From positions 1 through 46,116 of the forward strand of contig JARRCD010000002.1 of the NCBI GenBank assembly GCA_029982875.1: a stretch of DNA of 46,116 nucleotides. Direction: 5' to 3'. The notes beneath the pieces are model-generated. The model ran no database searches, was not told the origin of the DNA, and saw only the letters and a list, made by a program, of their open reading frames with translations. The DNA comes from Candidatus Cloacimonadota bacterium (GTDB taxonomy: Bacteria > Cloacimonadota > Cloacimonadia > Cloacimonadales > Cloacimonadaceae). Positions 9,923 through 19,879 of this stretch are shown in pieces. Each line of letters starts with the position of its first letter. Positions within the stretch are counted from its first letter, which is position 1. Made by a program: the position numbers and the translations under genes.

Positions 9923-10888
9923 TTAGCGGGGATCTATATCAGTGCTGAGATTGATGTGGAAGCTACTTTGCAGATGGAGAGTATCGTAACGCGATGGCAT
10001 AGCCGAAAAGTATTTACTGTAAATAATCTGGAGTGTGTATCTCTCATCCTCCAAAGGTGTATAATCCTGCATCTCAAAGAGCAGATCGATTTCTTCATTA
10101 GCCCCGATAGTGGCATATTTGTAATCTATGGTATACATCAGCTCTCCGGTGGAATCGAACAACCCCAGAATAAAGAATCCGGAGATATCTACATCGAGGA
10201 CATTTTGTAGGCTTACAAAGACATCTGCGGGTAGGGGCAGACCGTAAATATCATATAAAAAGGATTCATCTTCGGGGATGGGCACCACATTGATCTCGCT
10301 GCTCAGCTTAAAAGTCTGTTCATCCAGCCAAATTCCGCTGTAGCTTCTGGCCGAGCGAAACCCACCCCAATATGCCAAAGTGCGGGCTTCATAATCTGTC
10401 ATGCCAGGATCATTTACATAGTATGAAGAAGCTCGGTTTGCCGGGCCGTCGCGTTTTACCACCAAGACCCAGTGTGAACGGCGGCCGTTTACTTTGACGA
10501 TTACCTTGTGTCCCTTCTCCAATTCTGAGGCGAGAAAATGCCAGTCGTTATAACGAAAGCTCTGGGCTTCCAGCTCCAATCCCAGACCTTCGCCATCAAT
10601 CAATCCGGGGATTTGCCAGCGCAGGTCGTTGCCGTAATAGCCCCCGTTTTTTCGCAACCAGGAGTTCAGCTTATCCGGCGTCATATAGGGATTTGAGGCT
10701 TCTGCATTGAGCAGCATCGATAAACAGGATAATACACATCCACTGCGCCCAATGGATGTGCTCCGCCCCAGTCTGTCATATTGCCAACGCGAATCACTCT
10801 GGGAAAACCAATTAAATTCCGTTGCGAAGCACTGGACAACTAACAGCATAAAACAGAGACTAAAAAAGAATCTTTTGGTGTGTGACAT
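9923..10888 (-). CDS. Secreted C39-like cysteine peptidase family protein
   Basis: Signal peptide MSHTKRFFFSLCFMLLVVQCFA; QSDSRW...IGRSGCVLSCLSMLLN (Cys), RRSHWVLVV (His), YYVNDPG (Asp). ORF track start at 10906 is a GTG; I prefer the ATG at 10888. Confidence 0.75.
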   Translation of the reverse strand: MSHTKRFFFSLCFMLLVVQCFATEFNWFSQSDSRWQYDRLGRSTSIGRSGCVLSCLSMLLNAEASNPYMTPDKLNSWLRKNGGYYGNDLRWQIPGLIDGEGLGLELEAQSFRYNDWHFLASELEKGHKVIVKVNGRRSHWVLVVKRDGPANRASSYYVNDPGMTDYEARTLAYWGGFRSARSYSGIWLDEQTFKLSSEINVVPIPEDESFLYDIYGLPLPADVFVSLQNVLDVDISGFFILGLFDSTGELMYTIDYKYATIGANEEIDLLFEMQDYTPLEDERYTLQIIYSKYFSAMPSRYDTLHLQSSFHINLSTDIDPR

Positions 10889-11110
10889 ATTTTCTAAGCT
10901 TAACACGATAAATTAGTTACGCATTTTTTGCTAAAATGAAGGGCAGAAACAATCTGTCAATAACAATTTTTCTCTTGCCAGAAATCTACTTGGTAAAAGA
11001 ATGGAAAAAATAACCTGCGATGAGAGATACGTTCTGGCATCAAGGGTGGAATAATCCTCCCCCTTATGCCTCCATTTTATCAATTTTCGCTTGTACGTCA
11101 GGAAGTATTT

Positions 11111-11383
11111 ATGTCGGTAAAAAGACACATTGTAACCATCATCATCGATGATATCGAACAGGCCTTTCAGCCCGTAAGTGAATTGCTGCATGCCCATGCT
11201 TCGTATATCCACCTCAGAGTAGGCTATCCGATGCGCGATTGGGGTGTTTTCGTGATCTTTCTGATCATGGAAATGACCACTGCCGAGATGGGTGCTTTTT
11301 CTGGTAAATTAGGTATGACCCCAGGTCTCAAAGTAAAGACTCAGACTCTGAAAATTGAAAAAGGAGAAATAAATGAAGATTAA
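11111..11383 (+). CDS. TM1266-type iron-only hydrogenase system regulator (small putative regulator)
   Basis: IHLRVGYPMRDWGVFVIFLIMEMTTAEMGAFSGKLGMTPGLKVKTQTLK is typical of the TM1266 family; immediately upstream of and overlapping hydG. Start reassigned from 11066 to ATG 11111. Confidence 0.85.
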   Translation: MSVKRHIVTIIIDDIEQAFQPVSELLHAHASYIHLRVGYPMRDWGVFVIFLIMEMTTAEMGAFSGKLGMTPGLKVKTQTLKIEKGEINED

Positions 11384-12782
11384 CACAGAAGGACTCCAAT
11401 CCTTTATTCCGGATGATACTATCCAGGCTCTGCTGCAAAGCGAGAGTAAGGCACCCGCCAGTAGAATCCGGGATATCATCCAAAAGTCTTTGGACAAACA
11501 CAGGCTGGACCCAGCCGAAACAGCAGCTTTGCTGAGTGTCAAAGATCCTGAACTAAAGTCGATGATCTTTGAAGGTGCTCATGAACTCAAAGAACGCATT
11601 TATGGCAATCGCATTGTCCTATTTGCTCCGCTTTATGTGGGCAATGAATGCATCAACGATTGCGTGTATTGTGGGTTTAGAATCTCAAACCAGGAATGCG
11701 CCCGACATACCTTAAGCCATGACGAGCTCGTCAACGAAACTAAGGCTCTTGTCAATAACGGACACAAACGCTTGATAATGGTCTATGGAGAACACCCCAT
11801 GTATGACCCCAGGTTTATTGCCGATACCGTTCAGACCGTGTATGAAACAAAATTCAACAAAGGAGAGATCAGGAGGGTCAATATCAATGCTGCGCCTATG
11901 GATATCGAGGGCTACCGGATAGTGAAATCCGTAGGAATCGGTACCTACCAGATCTTTCAGGAGACCTATCATCAAAAAACCTATGAAAAACTGCATCCTA
12001 CCGGTCCCAAAAGCAATTTCCTCTGGCGGTTGGATGGTCTCGACCGCGCCATGAAGGCTGGCATTGATGATCTGGGGATAGGGGCTTTGATGGGTCTTTA
12101 TGACTGGCGTTTTGAAGTGATGGGACTGCTCTATCACGCCATCCATTTGGAGGATACTTTTGGAGTGGGACCTCATACTATATCCTTCCCCCGGATAGAA
12201 CCGGCCATTGGGACCGAATTTACTCAACATCCTCCTTTCAAGGTGTCTGACGAAGATTTCAAGCTCTTGGTGGCGGTGATTCGCCTCAGTGTCCCCTATA
12301 CCGGACTGATCCTCACCGCACGTGAGCCGATTGCAGTTCGTAACGAAGTGTTGCCTTTGGGGATATCTCAAATAGATGCCGGAAGCTCAATCGGGGTGGG
12401 AGACTATGCGCACAAGGACGATGAATCCCGTAAGAAGTCACAATTTGTTTTGGGCGATACCCGCCCCTTGGATGATGTAATCTATGAATTGGCAAAAGAT
12501 GGCTATATCCCTTCGTTTTGCACTTCATGCTATCGGGCCGGACGCACCGGCGAACATTTCATGGAATTTGCCATTCCCGGATTTGTAAAACGCTTCTGTA
12601 CACCCAATGCGCTCCTGACTTTTGCCGAATATCTCGATGATTATTCCAGTGAACGCACCAAAGCGCAAGGTCAGAAGCTCATTGATTTTGAGCTTTCCCG
12701 CCTGGAAGATACCGAGATGAAAGCTTCTTTAACGGAGAAACTCGCAAAACTTAAGGCAGGGCAGAGAGATCTCTATTACTAA
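11373..12782 (+). CDS. hydG: [FeFe]-hydrogenase H-cluster radical SAM maturase HydG
   Basis: Radical SAM motif ECINDCVYCGF; C-terminal cluster region CTSCYRAGRTGEHFMEFAIPGFVKRFC. Confidence 0.95.
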   Translation: MKINTEGLQSFIPDDTIQALLQSESKAPASRIRDIIQKSLDKHRLDPAETAALLSVKDPELKSMIFEGAHELKERIYGNRIVLFAPLYVGNECINDCVYCGFRISNQECARHTLSHDELVNETKALVNNGHKRLIMVYGEHPMYDPRFIADTVQTVYETKFNKGEIRRVNINAAPMDIEGYRIVKSVGIGTYQIFQETYHQKTYEKLHPTGPKSNFLWRLDGLDRAMKAGIDDLGIGALMGLYDWRFEVMGLLYHAIHLEDTFGVGPHTISFPRIEPAIGTEFTQHPPFKVSDEDFKLLVAVIRLSVPYTGLILTAREPIAVRNEVLPLGISQIDAGSSIGVGDYAHKDDESRKKSQFVLGDTRPLDDVIYELAKDGYIPSFCTSCYRAGRTGEHFMEFAIPGFVKRFCTPNALLTFAEYLDDYSSERTKAQGQKLIDFELSRLEDTEMKASLTEKLAKLKAGQRDLYY

Positions 12783-12897
12783 GGAGAAGATCGGGATTTT
12801 GCCCCATTAGCATGAGTTCCGCCCCGAACATGCAACTATAGATTTGCTTAGGGTGTCCATTAGCTTTATCTTGTCTAATAAAAACAAGGAGTACGAC

Positions 12898-13230
12898 ATG
12901 CTTATCCAGATAACTGACCAAAACTTTCAGGAAGTTACTTCAAGTGGCTTGGTATTAATAGACTTTTGGGCACCTTGGTGCGGACCCTGTAAAATGATCA
13001 CTCCTACCATAGAAGAAATCAGTAAGGAAAATGAAAATATTAAAGTGGGCAAACTCAATGTGGACGACTATCCGGATCTTGCGGGGAAATATGGGGTTAT
13101 GAGCATCCCAACTTTGCTCTTTTTCAAAGATGGCGAGGTGCAGGATAGCTCTATTGGCGTAGTACCCAAAACCGTGATCCAAAATAAACTTGCTGCTCTG
13201 AATGATGGGGCAGGGAATCTTGCACCGTAA
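12898..13230 (+). CDS. trxA: Thioredoxin
   Basis: FWAPWCGPCKM active site and VMSIPTLLFFKDGE cis-Pro motif; start reassigned to ATG 12898. Confidence 0.95.
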   Translation: MLIQITDQNFQEVTSSGLVLIDFWAPWCGPCKMITPTIEEISKENENIKVGKLNVDDYPDLAGKYGVMSIPTLLFFKDGEVQDSSIGVVPKTVIQNKLAALNDGAGNLAP

Positions 13231-14110
13231 AGATCTGATAAATATCCTTGAATATTATCCCTTCAGAGCTCTGATTGCACTGCTGAAACTGCTGCCATAT
13301 AGTTGTAGCAAAGCCTTGATATTGGCGTTATTCAGACTATTTGGTTATGGTATCGGAATTAGGCGCAATGTTGCTGCTGCACAGCTGAAAAAAGTCTATC
13401 CAAGGTGGGATGATGCGCACCTGCACAAAGTCTTAAAAGCTATCTACCGGCAGCTGGCTCTGAATATTGCCGAAGAATATTTGCTGGATGATGATAGGCT
13501 GAATAAGAATTCCACCGTTAAAGGGAAAGAACATATAGAAAAAGCACTGTCCCTGGGGAGGGGAGCCATCCTGGCTACGGCGCATTTTGGGAATTGGGAA
13601 GCAGCCCGCATCCTCCCCCTCAAAGGCATCCCCCTGGACGTTATCACCAAAAAACAGCGTAATACCCTCTTTGACAACTATACCAATGCCATCAGACAGC
13701 GCAGCGGTATGCATGTCATTGATATGAAGCGCGGATTGAGGGATGTCATTACCAATCTCAAAGAAAACCGCCTGGTAGCAATCCTGGCAGATCAGAATGC
13801 AGGATCACGGGGGATAGTATTGGATTTTCTGGGCTATCCGGCTTCACACTGGAAAGGAGTAGCCAAGCTTTCGCTAAGATATCATATCCCCATCGTGCCG
13901 AGCTTTGTGGTTCGTCAAAAAGATGATAGCCTTTGCTTTGAATTTTCTGAGATGATCTACTATCCGGATTTGGAGGATAAAGAAGAAAACTATCCCCAGC
14001 TGCTATCCCCAATCATCCGGATCACAGAGGATTATATCAACCGCTATCCAGAGCAATGGTTCTGGGTGCATAAGCGCTGGAAACACGCCTGCGATATGTT
14101 CCAAAGATAA
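13202..14110 (+). CDS. LpxL/HtrB-type lysophospholipid / lipid A acyltransferase
   Basis: GRGAILATAHFGNWEAARIL, LADQNAGSRGIVLDFLGYPA, PEQWFWVHKRWK. Confidence 0.9.
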   Translation: MMGQGILHRKDLINILEYYPFRALIALLKLLPYSCSKALILALFRLFGYGIGIRRNVAAAQLKKVYPRWDDAHLHKVLKAIYRQLALNIAEEYLLDDDRLNKNSTVKGKEHIEKALSLGRGAILATAHFGNWEAARILPLKGIPLDVITKKQRNTLFDNYTNAIRQRSGMHVIDMKRGLRDVITNLKENRLVAILADQNAGSRGIVLDFLGYPASHWKGVAKLSLRYHIPIVPSFVVRQKDDSLCFEFSEMIYYPDLEDKEENYPQLLSPIIRITEDYINRYPEQWFWVHKRWKHACDMFQR

Positions 14111-14170
14111 AGATTGACAGCTATTCAATGCATACAAAGTTGGTAGTACTATAGTAGATTGGAGTAATCA

Positions 14171-17100
14171 ATGTATATAGATCATCGCTATGAAGTTTTG
14201 GAGAGCTTGGGCTCCGGAAGTTGGGCAAATGTATATAAAGTACGGGATCTTCGCTCAGACAAGATATATACTCTGAAACTCTTTCAATACCTTTCTTCAG
14301 AGGAGCTTTATCGCTATTTTAGCGCTGAAGATATGCATCATATTACCCAGATTGAGCATCCCAATCTCTCCCATGTGGTGGATTTCGGACATGTGGGTGA
14401 TCATATCTACTTTATCAGTGATTATTTTGAAGGCAAGACTCTGGCATACTTCCGTTTTTCACCCAACAGAATCCATCTTATCTATGATATTGTAGTACAA
14501 ATCTGCTATGCTCTCCATGCTTTGCATCGCCAGCAAATCCTCCATAAAGACCTCAAGCTCGAGAATGTCTTGTACAATCTGGAGAATGGACAAATCACCA
14601 TCAATTTAATCGACTATGGTTTTTCCAAGATCGATCCCAACACGGATAGCCAGCATGTATCAGGCTCCTTGCCCTATTTGGCTCCGGAATTGTATCTGGG
14701 GCACGCACCGACTGAAAGCAGCGATTTCTATGCTTTGGGAGTAATGCTCTACCGCCTGTGTACGGGCTCTTTCCCCTTCAGCATAGATCAGATCAATGCT
14801 CTTATTACCGGCGGTCACCAGTATTTTATACCGAATTTCCCCTCGGAACTAAACAAAAACATCCCTCCGGATCTGGAGAAATTTATCCTCAGGCTCTTGG
14901 AAAGGAATCCTCAAAACCGCTTCCAAAGCGCAGAAGAGATCATCGGCTATATCAATCGCATCTACCATAATGATTACCCCTTTTCAGCCTCCTGGTCCTT
15001 AGTAAATACCATGCGCTTCAATAGCTACCTCGTGCGGGAGAAATATGCACATCAGCTCCTGGATTTTGTGCCCGCCGTTACCAACGCAAATGGCAAGATA
15101 ATATCGGTCATCGGAGGTGACGGTTTAGGCAAAGATAGCATATTATCGCTATTCCGTTACCATCTTTTGGGGGGAGAATTTTACTTGTTTGATTACACTT
15201 GCACGCGTACCGAGCATGAAGCCTTTTTTGCGCTGATCAAGGAGTTTTTGCAATCCTTAAGTGCCGAGGAAATCAAGCAATACAAGTCCCTGTCCCAGAT
15301 ATCTCCGAAGTTTAAACGCTATCTCTTTTCCAGTGAACAGGAAGCCAAGTCTTTAAGTCAAACCGTAGACGACCTTAAGGGAGATTTTGAGAGTGTTAAG
15401 AATCTTTTGATCCAGCTTTCTCACAACAAGCCCATTATCTTTGTGATCAGGAATTTTCAGTATGTAAACCGGCACACGATCGATTTTATTAACTATATGT
15501 CTCCTTATATGGTGCAAAACCGTTTGATGGTAGTTCTCTCCTGCAATGACTTTAACAAGGTTAGCCAGATCGAGCATACCGTCTTAATCAACATCCCTTT
15601 CCTGGATAAAACAGAGAGCTACTCTTATATCAACAAGCTGCTTCCTGCCAAAGCCCCAAACCAATTTTGCGATGATCTCTACCAGCGTTCCAGCGGAAAT
15701 CCTCACTTTATCAAAGAAATACTCATAGACCTGGTGCAAAAGAAAAGCATCGTCCTGGAAGATGAGATCAAGTTCCCGGAGAATCTGGACGGATATCAGT
15801 TACCCTCCAGACTCCTGCACTCAATCTATTCACGGATGAGTCACCTTACTACTGGTAGTTATGCCGCCTTGCAGAAGCTTAGCATAGTTCAGACTCCTAT
15901 GAGCAGGGAATTGATTATCTACATCCTGAAACTCAAGGATATAGAGCTGTATAACCTGCTCAATGATGCTACCTACAACGAGATCATTAGTAAAAAGGGA
16001 AAGTATTATAGCTTTAGCTTTATCGAAGCAAAACAGAGGATGTATTCCGAATGCAACGAAAAGCTGCATGTTTTTGTATCTAAGAGACTACTGCAGTACT
16101 TTAAGCATAAGGAAATTACCGATAGGAAAACCTGCGAGGGGCTGATCTCAAATGCTTTCATAGCAAAAGACCTCCAGGCCGCCCGGTGTTATTATCTGAA
16201 ACTTTCGAGTTTACTGAGTGAGGATTATGAGCAAGCTGAGGCCTATGAGGCTATGCTGAGTGTATTGAAGCTGGATTTTGATCCTCAGACTAATGTGGGA
16301 GCTCGGGAAATAATCCAGGACCTCACTATCTTTCAGGAAAAGACAGAGTTTACCGGCTTTTATGAACGGGCGGGATTTATCCTGGACAATGCTGATCTGA
16401 TCCCGGAGATCTTTGAGAAGCATTACACAATGGGGACTATCCTCTACTTGCGGGAGGATCTGGACAATGCTCTGACGAGTTATCAAATGGCGGAAGAGCT
16501 GATCATGACAGGAAAGCAGCAGCTTCTGATCTGGTTGTCTTACATTCAGGTCTATCTTAGGACGGATTTGGTTCAAGCACGTTACTATCTGGATCTGGCT
16601 TTAGCGCAAGAGCTGCCGCTGGACCTGCATATCGCTTTTACTGACAGGCTGGCGGTTTATTATAATATCAGGAATGAACCTGATCGGGCCATCAAGTTGC
16701 TCGAGGACTTTTTGGAGGAGATTCCTCCAGAACACGATAGCAGGGTAATGACGAGGCTGGCGGCGATGCATAATGATCTGGGTGTCTTTTACAGTAATCA
16801 GAAGGTCATTGACGAAGCGGACGAGCATTTGAATCAGGCTTTGAGCATTGCCAAGCGCTTTAATCTGCGTCGCTATTGGGGTTTGATCTATAACAATCTC
16901 TCAGACTTGTATCTTAAGCAGGGCATCACTGTGGAATCCAGTCAGTATTCTGAATTGGCATACAAGTACTCCAGTGAGTTGAATCTGACATCTTTTAAGG
17001 CATTAGCTCTGCTCAATCAGGGCGAGGCCAAAATCAAGATGGGTGAGTTTCACGAAGCCGAGACTTTACTTTTATCCTGCAAAAAGATGATGCAATCCAT

Positions 17101-19621
17101 TAACAGGGATAGTTACACCGATGCAATAGCTCGTAATCTGGCTCTGGCCAAGAGCAAGATCAAGGGATTTGGATATTATTACGACTACATTATTCAGAAG
17201 GAGCCTGATCTTACCAAATCCAAGCTCAAGACTATCAATCCATTGGTCAAGACATACTTTTACTATTTGCATGAAATGAGAAGCCCGAAAAAGCTCCGGA
17301 AGCTTCTCAGCAGCAACGTTCAGATCAATTTCAAACACTTGCACGAAGAAGAGTTCCTGCACAACGTGCTCAGTCTCATTGCCATGGTGGAATTTGATTA
17401 TGATAAAGCGCTCAAAGAGCTCAAGCTGGCTCTCAAACATGCCGGTGAGATCAATAATAACTATGCAATTACAGTGTTTTACGTTCTGGAAGCGATGTGT
17501 CATTATGGCTTGGGAGAATATGTCCGGGCTCAGGAATTGATAGATAAGACCAGAGAAATCGCTCACCGGAATAAGTATCGCTATTGGTTGTGCAATCTGG
17601 ATATTATGCAGTTGAGGTTGGATCTATTAATCTCGGATATTCCGTTACGTAGCATATTACGCCGAGTAAATAAGTATCTTGCAGATTGGGAAGCCTATGA
17701 GTATTATCAACTCAATGTGGAATTGTATCAGATTCGTTTGCAGATCTTAGTCGAGATGAAGCAAGATGAACTGGCTCAAAGCGCATTTAATGAGTATCAG
17801 AACTATCTGGATGCCATTACCGAGGGTACCCCTGAGGAAGACAAGAAAAACTACCTGAATGTAAATAAGTATAACCTCAAACAAGTGAGAAACTTTGATC
17901 TGATCCCGATCAAATCCAGGGCTAAAAACCTCCGCCGAAAGTGGAACGATCTGCTCTTTAATATCGCAAATATTTATAATGTTAACCGGGTGAAGTTTTT
18001 GATCCAGAAAGGGATCAAGGAAGTGTTATCGCCTTGGAAATTCAGCCTGATGGAGTATTCTGACAGAACCAATAGTTTTATTAACTTCATAAGTTACAAT
18101 TGCGAGAGGGATGGCTTGATGGACTCCACTCTATGGCAAGAGATAGAGAGAGCTTTAAGCAATGATAGTATGCAACAGCTTGTTCATGAAGGGCATCATA
18201 TAGCAATTATCCCGTTTACTACCGGGTCAAAGCGTATCGGCTATCTCGTACTTTCCGATGCAGGTGAATTGCCTTATACAAAACAAGAAATCTCCATCAT
18301 GCGTAATATCAAGCAACATCTGGCAGCTTTGATCGTCCGCATCCAGGACTATTCGGAAATCACGATGCGCATTCAGAAGATGAACCAATTGATGCAGATA
18401 TCCCATGAATTGATGCGCATTGTAGATATTGATGATCTTGAGCATGAGATAGTTTCCAGGGCGATAGATTTCACCAATAGCAGCCGCGGTTTTCTGATCA
18501 AACGGGATGATGACGGCAACAATATCTATCGGGTGCAGATAAACAAAGAAAAGCAGATCTTAAGCAATGTGGCTGGGGTGAGTAAAACTGTGCTTTCTCG
18601 CTCGCAGACGGGGAGTGAGATGGTTAGCACCTTCAATGCTATGGAGGATAATCGCTTCAAAAGTGCCATCAGTGTGCAGGATTACCAATTGCACACCATC
18701 TTTTGTGCTCCGATTGTGGTGGATAGCGATATATTTGGTTTCTTATATTTGGACAATATGGACGAAAATAACCGGGCTATGTATTTGAAACCCGAGATTA
18801 TAGCCCTATTTATCGAGCAGATTGGTATTGCCATTAAAAACGCCATGCTCTACCAGAATCTGCTGCAAAAAAGCAATGAATTGAACGCATTTGAAGTGCT
18901 CAAAGATGAATTTATGGCCATCGTTTCGCATGAGTTCAATACTCCTCTTACTACTCTGCAAAGCTATGTATCGCGTTTGAAGCGTAAGCTTTATGCGGAT
19001 GAGGACGAGCGCAATGAAATTATATCCAAGATCGAAAACTCGGTCAAGAAATTGATCACAACCACCGGTGATATTACCACGATGAATACCTACAATTTGA
19101 TAAAGAGTCTGGATATGGCGCCATTGGATTTGAAAGAGATTTTGGAACTCGTGCAGCAGGAAGTGGATATTCTTTCGCGTAAACGCAAAATGTTCATCCG
19201 GATGGATATAGAAAATGATTTACCTGAGATCAAAGCCAATTGGGAGGCGTTGCATCTGATGATCTATAATCTGGTGCTCAATGCAATTCGCTTTACCAAT
19301 GATTTTGGCACGATCATCATCGGAGCGCGCAAAGCAGCTTTTCAGAAAGAGAAAGTCAAGGGTCAGGATAGCGTGGTGATCTATGTGCAAGACAATGGGA
19401 TCGGAATCCCGGAGTATCAGATCAAAAACGTCTTTCGCAAGTTCTATGAACTCAATGAAATCTATGCGCATAAATCTGGCACGATCGAATACCGTTCCAG
19501 CGGATTAGGTTTGGGATTGGCCACTTCCAAAAGGATAGCAGAATTGCACCACGGGAACATTTGGATCAAAAGCAAGGAAAACGAGGGAACCACCGTATTT
19601 GTCAGCTTGCCCATTAAATGA
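14171..19621 (+). CDS. Giant hybrid kinase: N-terminal Ser/Thr protein kinase, P-loop/AAA-like domain, TPR-like helical region, GAF-like domain(s), C-terminal histidine kinase
   Basis: Kinase motifs GSGSWANVYKV, YTLKLF, HKDLKLENVLY, IDYGFSK, LAPELY; degenerate P-loop GGDGLGKDS; C-terminal H-box VSHEFNTPLTTL, N-box NLVLNAIRFTND, G1 DNGIGIPEYQIKNVFRKFYE, G2 GLGLGLATSKRIAELHHG. Confidence 0.92.
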   Translation: MYIDHRYEVLESLGSGSWANVYKVRDLRSDKIYTLKLFQYLSSEELYRYFSAEDMHHITQIEHPNLSHVVDFGHVGDHIYFISDYFEGKTLAYFRFSPNRIHLIYDIVVQICYALHALHRQQILHKDLKLENVLYNLENGQITINLIDYGFSKIDPNTDSQHVSGSLPYLAPELYLGHAPTESSDFYALGVMLYRLCTGSFPFSIDQINALITGGHQYFIPNFPSELNKNIPPDLEKFILRLLERNPQNRFQSAEEIIGYINRIYHNDYPFSASWSLVNTMRFNSYLVREKYAHQLLDFVPAVTNANGKIISVIGGDGLGKDSILSLFRYHLLGGEFYLFDYTCTRTEHEAFFALIKEFLQSLSAEEIKQYKSLSQISPKFKRYLFSSEQEAKSLSQTVDDLKGDFESVKNLLIQLSHNKPIIFVIRNFQYVNRHTIDFINYMSPYMVQNRLMVVLSCNDFNKVSQIEHTVLINIPFLDKTESYSYINKLLPAKAPNQFCDDLYQRSSGNPHFIKEILIDLVQKKSIVLEDEIKFPENLDGYQLPSRLLHSIYSRMSHLTTGSYAALQKLSIVQTPMSRELIIYILKLKDIELYNLLNDATYNEIISKKGKYYSFSFIEAKQRMYSECNEKLHVFVSKRLLQYFKHKEITDRKTCEGLISNAFIAKDLQAARCYYLKLSSLLSEDYEQAEAYEAMLSVLKLDFDPQTNVGAREIIQDLTIFQEKTEFTGFYERAGFILDNADLIPEIFEKHYTMGTILYLREDLDNALTSYQMAEELIMTGKQQLLIWLSYIQVYLRTDLVQARYYLDLALAQELPLDLHIAFTDRLAVYYNIRNEPDRAIKLLEDFLEEIPPEHDSRVMTRLAAMHNDLGVFYSNQKVIDEADEHLNQALSIAKRFNLRRYWGLIYNNLSDLYLKQGITVESSQYSELAYKYSSELNLTSFKALALLNQGEAKIKMGEFHEAETLLLSCKKMMQSINRDSYTDAIARNLALAKSKIKGFGYYYDYIIQKEPDLTKSKLKTINPLVKTYFYYLHEMRSPKKLRKLLSSNVQINFKHLHEEEFLHNVLSLIAMVEFDYDKALKELKLALKHAGEINNNYAITVFYVLEAMCHYGLGEYVRAQELIDKTREIAHRNKYRYWLCNLDIMQLRLDLLISDIPLRSILRRVNKYLADWEAYEYYQLNVELYQIRLQILVEMKQDELAQSAFNEYQNYLDAITEGTPEEDKKNYLNVNKYNLKQVRNFDLIPIKSRAKNLRRKWNDLLFNIANIYNVNRVKFLIQKGIKEVLSPWKFSLMEYSDRTNSFINFISYNCERDGLMDSTLWQEIERALSNDSMQQLVHEGHHIAIIPFTTGSKRIGYLVLSDAGELPYTKQEISIMRNIKQHLAALIVRIQDYSEITMRIQKMNQLMQISHELMRIVDIDDLEHEIVSRAIDFTNSSRGFLIKRDDDGNNIYRVQINKEKQILSNVAGVSKTVLSRSQTGSEMVSTFNAMEDNRFKSAISVQDYQLHTIFCAPIVVDSDIFGFLYLDNMDENNRAMYLKPEIIALFIEQIGIAIKNAMLYQNLLQKSNELNAFEVLKDEFMAIVSHEFNTPLTTLQSYVSRLKRKLYADEDERNEIISKIENSVKKLITTTGDITTMNTYNLIKSLDMAPLDLKEILELVQQEVDILSRKRKMFIRMDIENDLPEIKANWEALHLMIYNLVLNAIRFTNDFGTIIIGARKAAFQKEKVKGQDSVVIYVQDNGIGIPEYQIKNVFRKFYELNEIYAHKSGTIEYRSSGLGLGLATSKRIAELHHGNIWIKSKENEGTTVFVSLPIK

Positions 19622-19879
19622 GAATCCAGCCCATTAGCTCGGCAAGATTATAAAGTATCACCCCAAGTTGCCCATGAGTTTACCTGTCAAGGTGCTCGTA
19701 AAGTATATTGAGTCGGGAGATAGATAAGACTGGCCTTAGACAATGTCACAGTGGTCTTTGGACATTTGGGGTAGTTTCAAAGTCCGGGGCACTGATGTAA
19801 AATATGCAGGAGTTTTATCGCATATAAGCAATGAAATAAGAATTCAAGCTTCATAAATATCAAATCTATAGCTTCAAGA

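Noticed and set aside
10931-11212. 93-aa minus-strand ORF overlapping the TM1266-like gene
   Set aside because: Overlaps a recognised conserved gene on the opposite strand; unconvincing protein.
11712-12371. 219-aa minus-strand ORF opposite hydG
   Set aside because: Antisense to HydG, no family resemblance.
14114-14119. TTGACA upstream of the giant kinase
   Set aside because: Perfect -35 hexamer but no acceptable -10 at 16-18 bp spacing.
17072-17566. 164-aa minus-strand ORF opposite the giant kinase
   Set aside because: Antisense to the TPR-like region, no supporting motif or RBS context.
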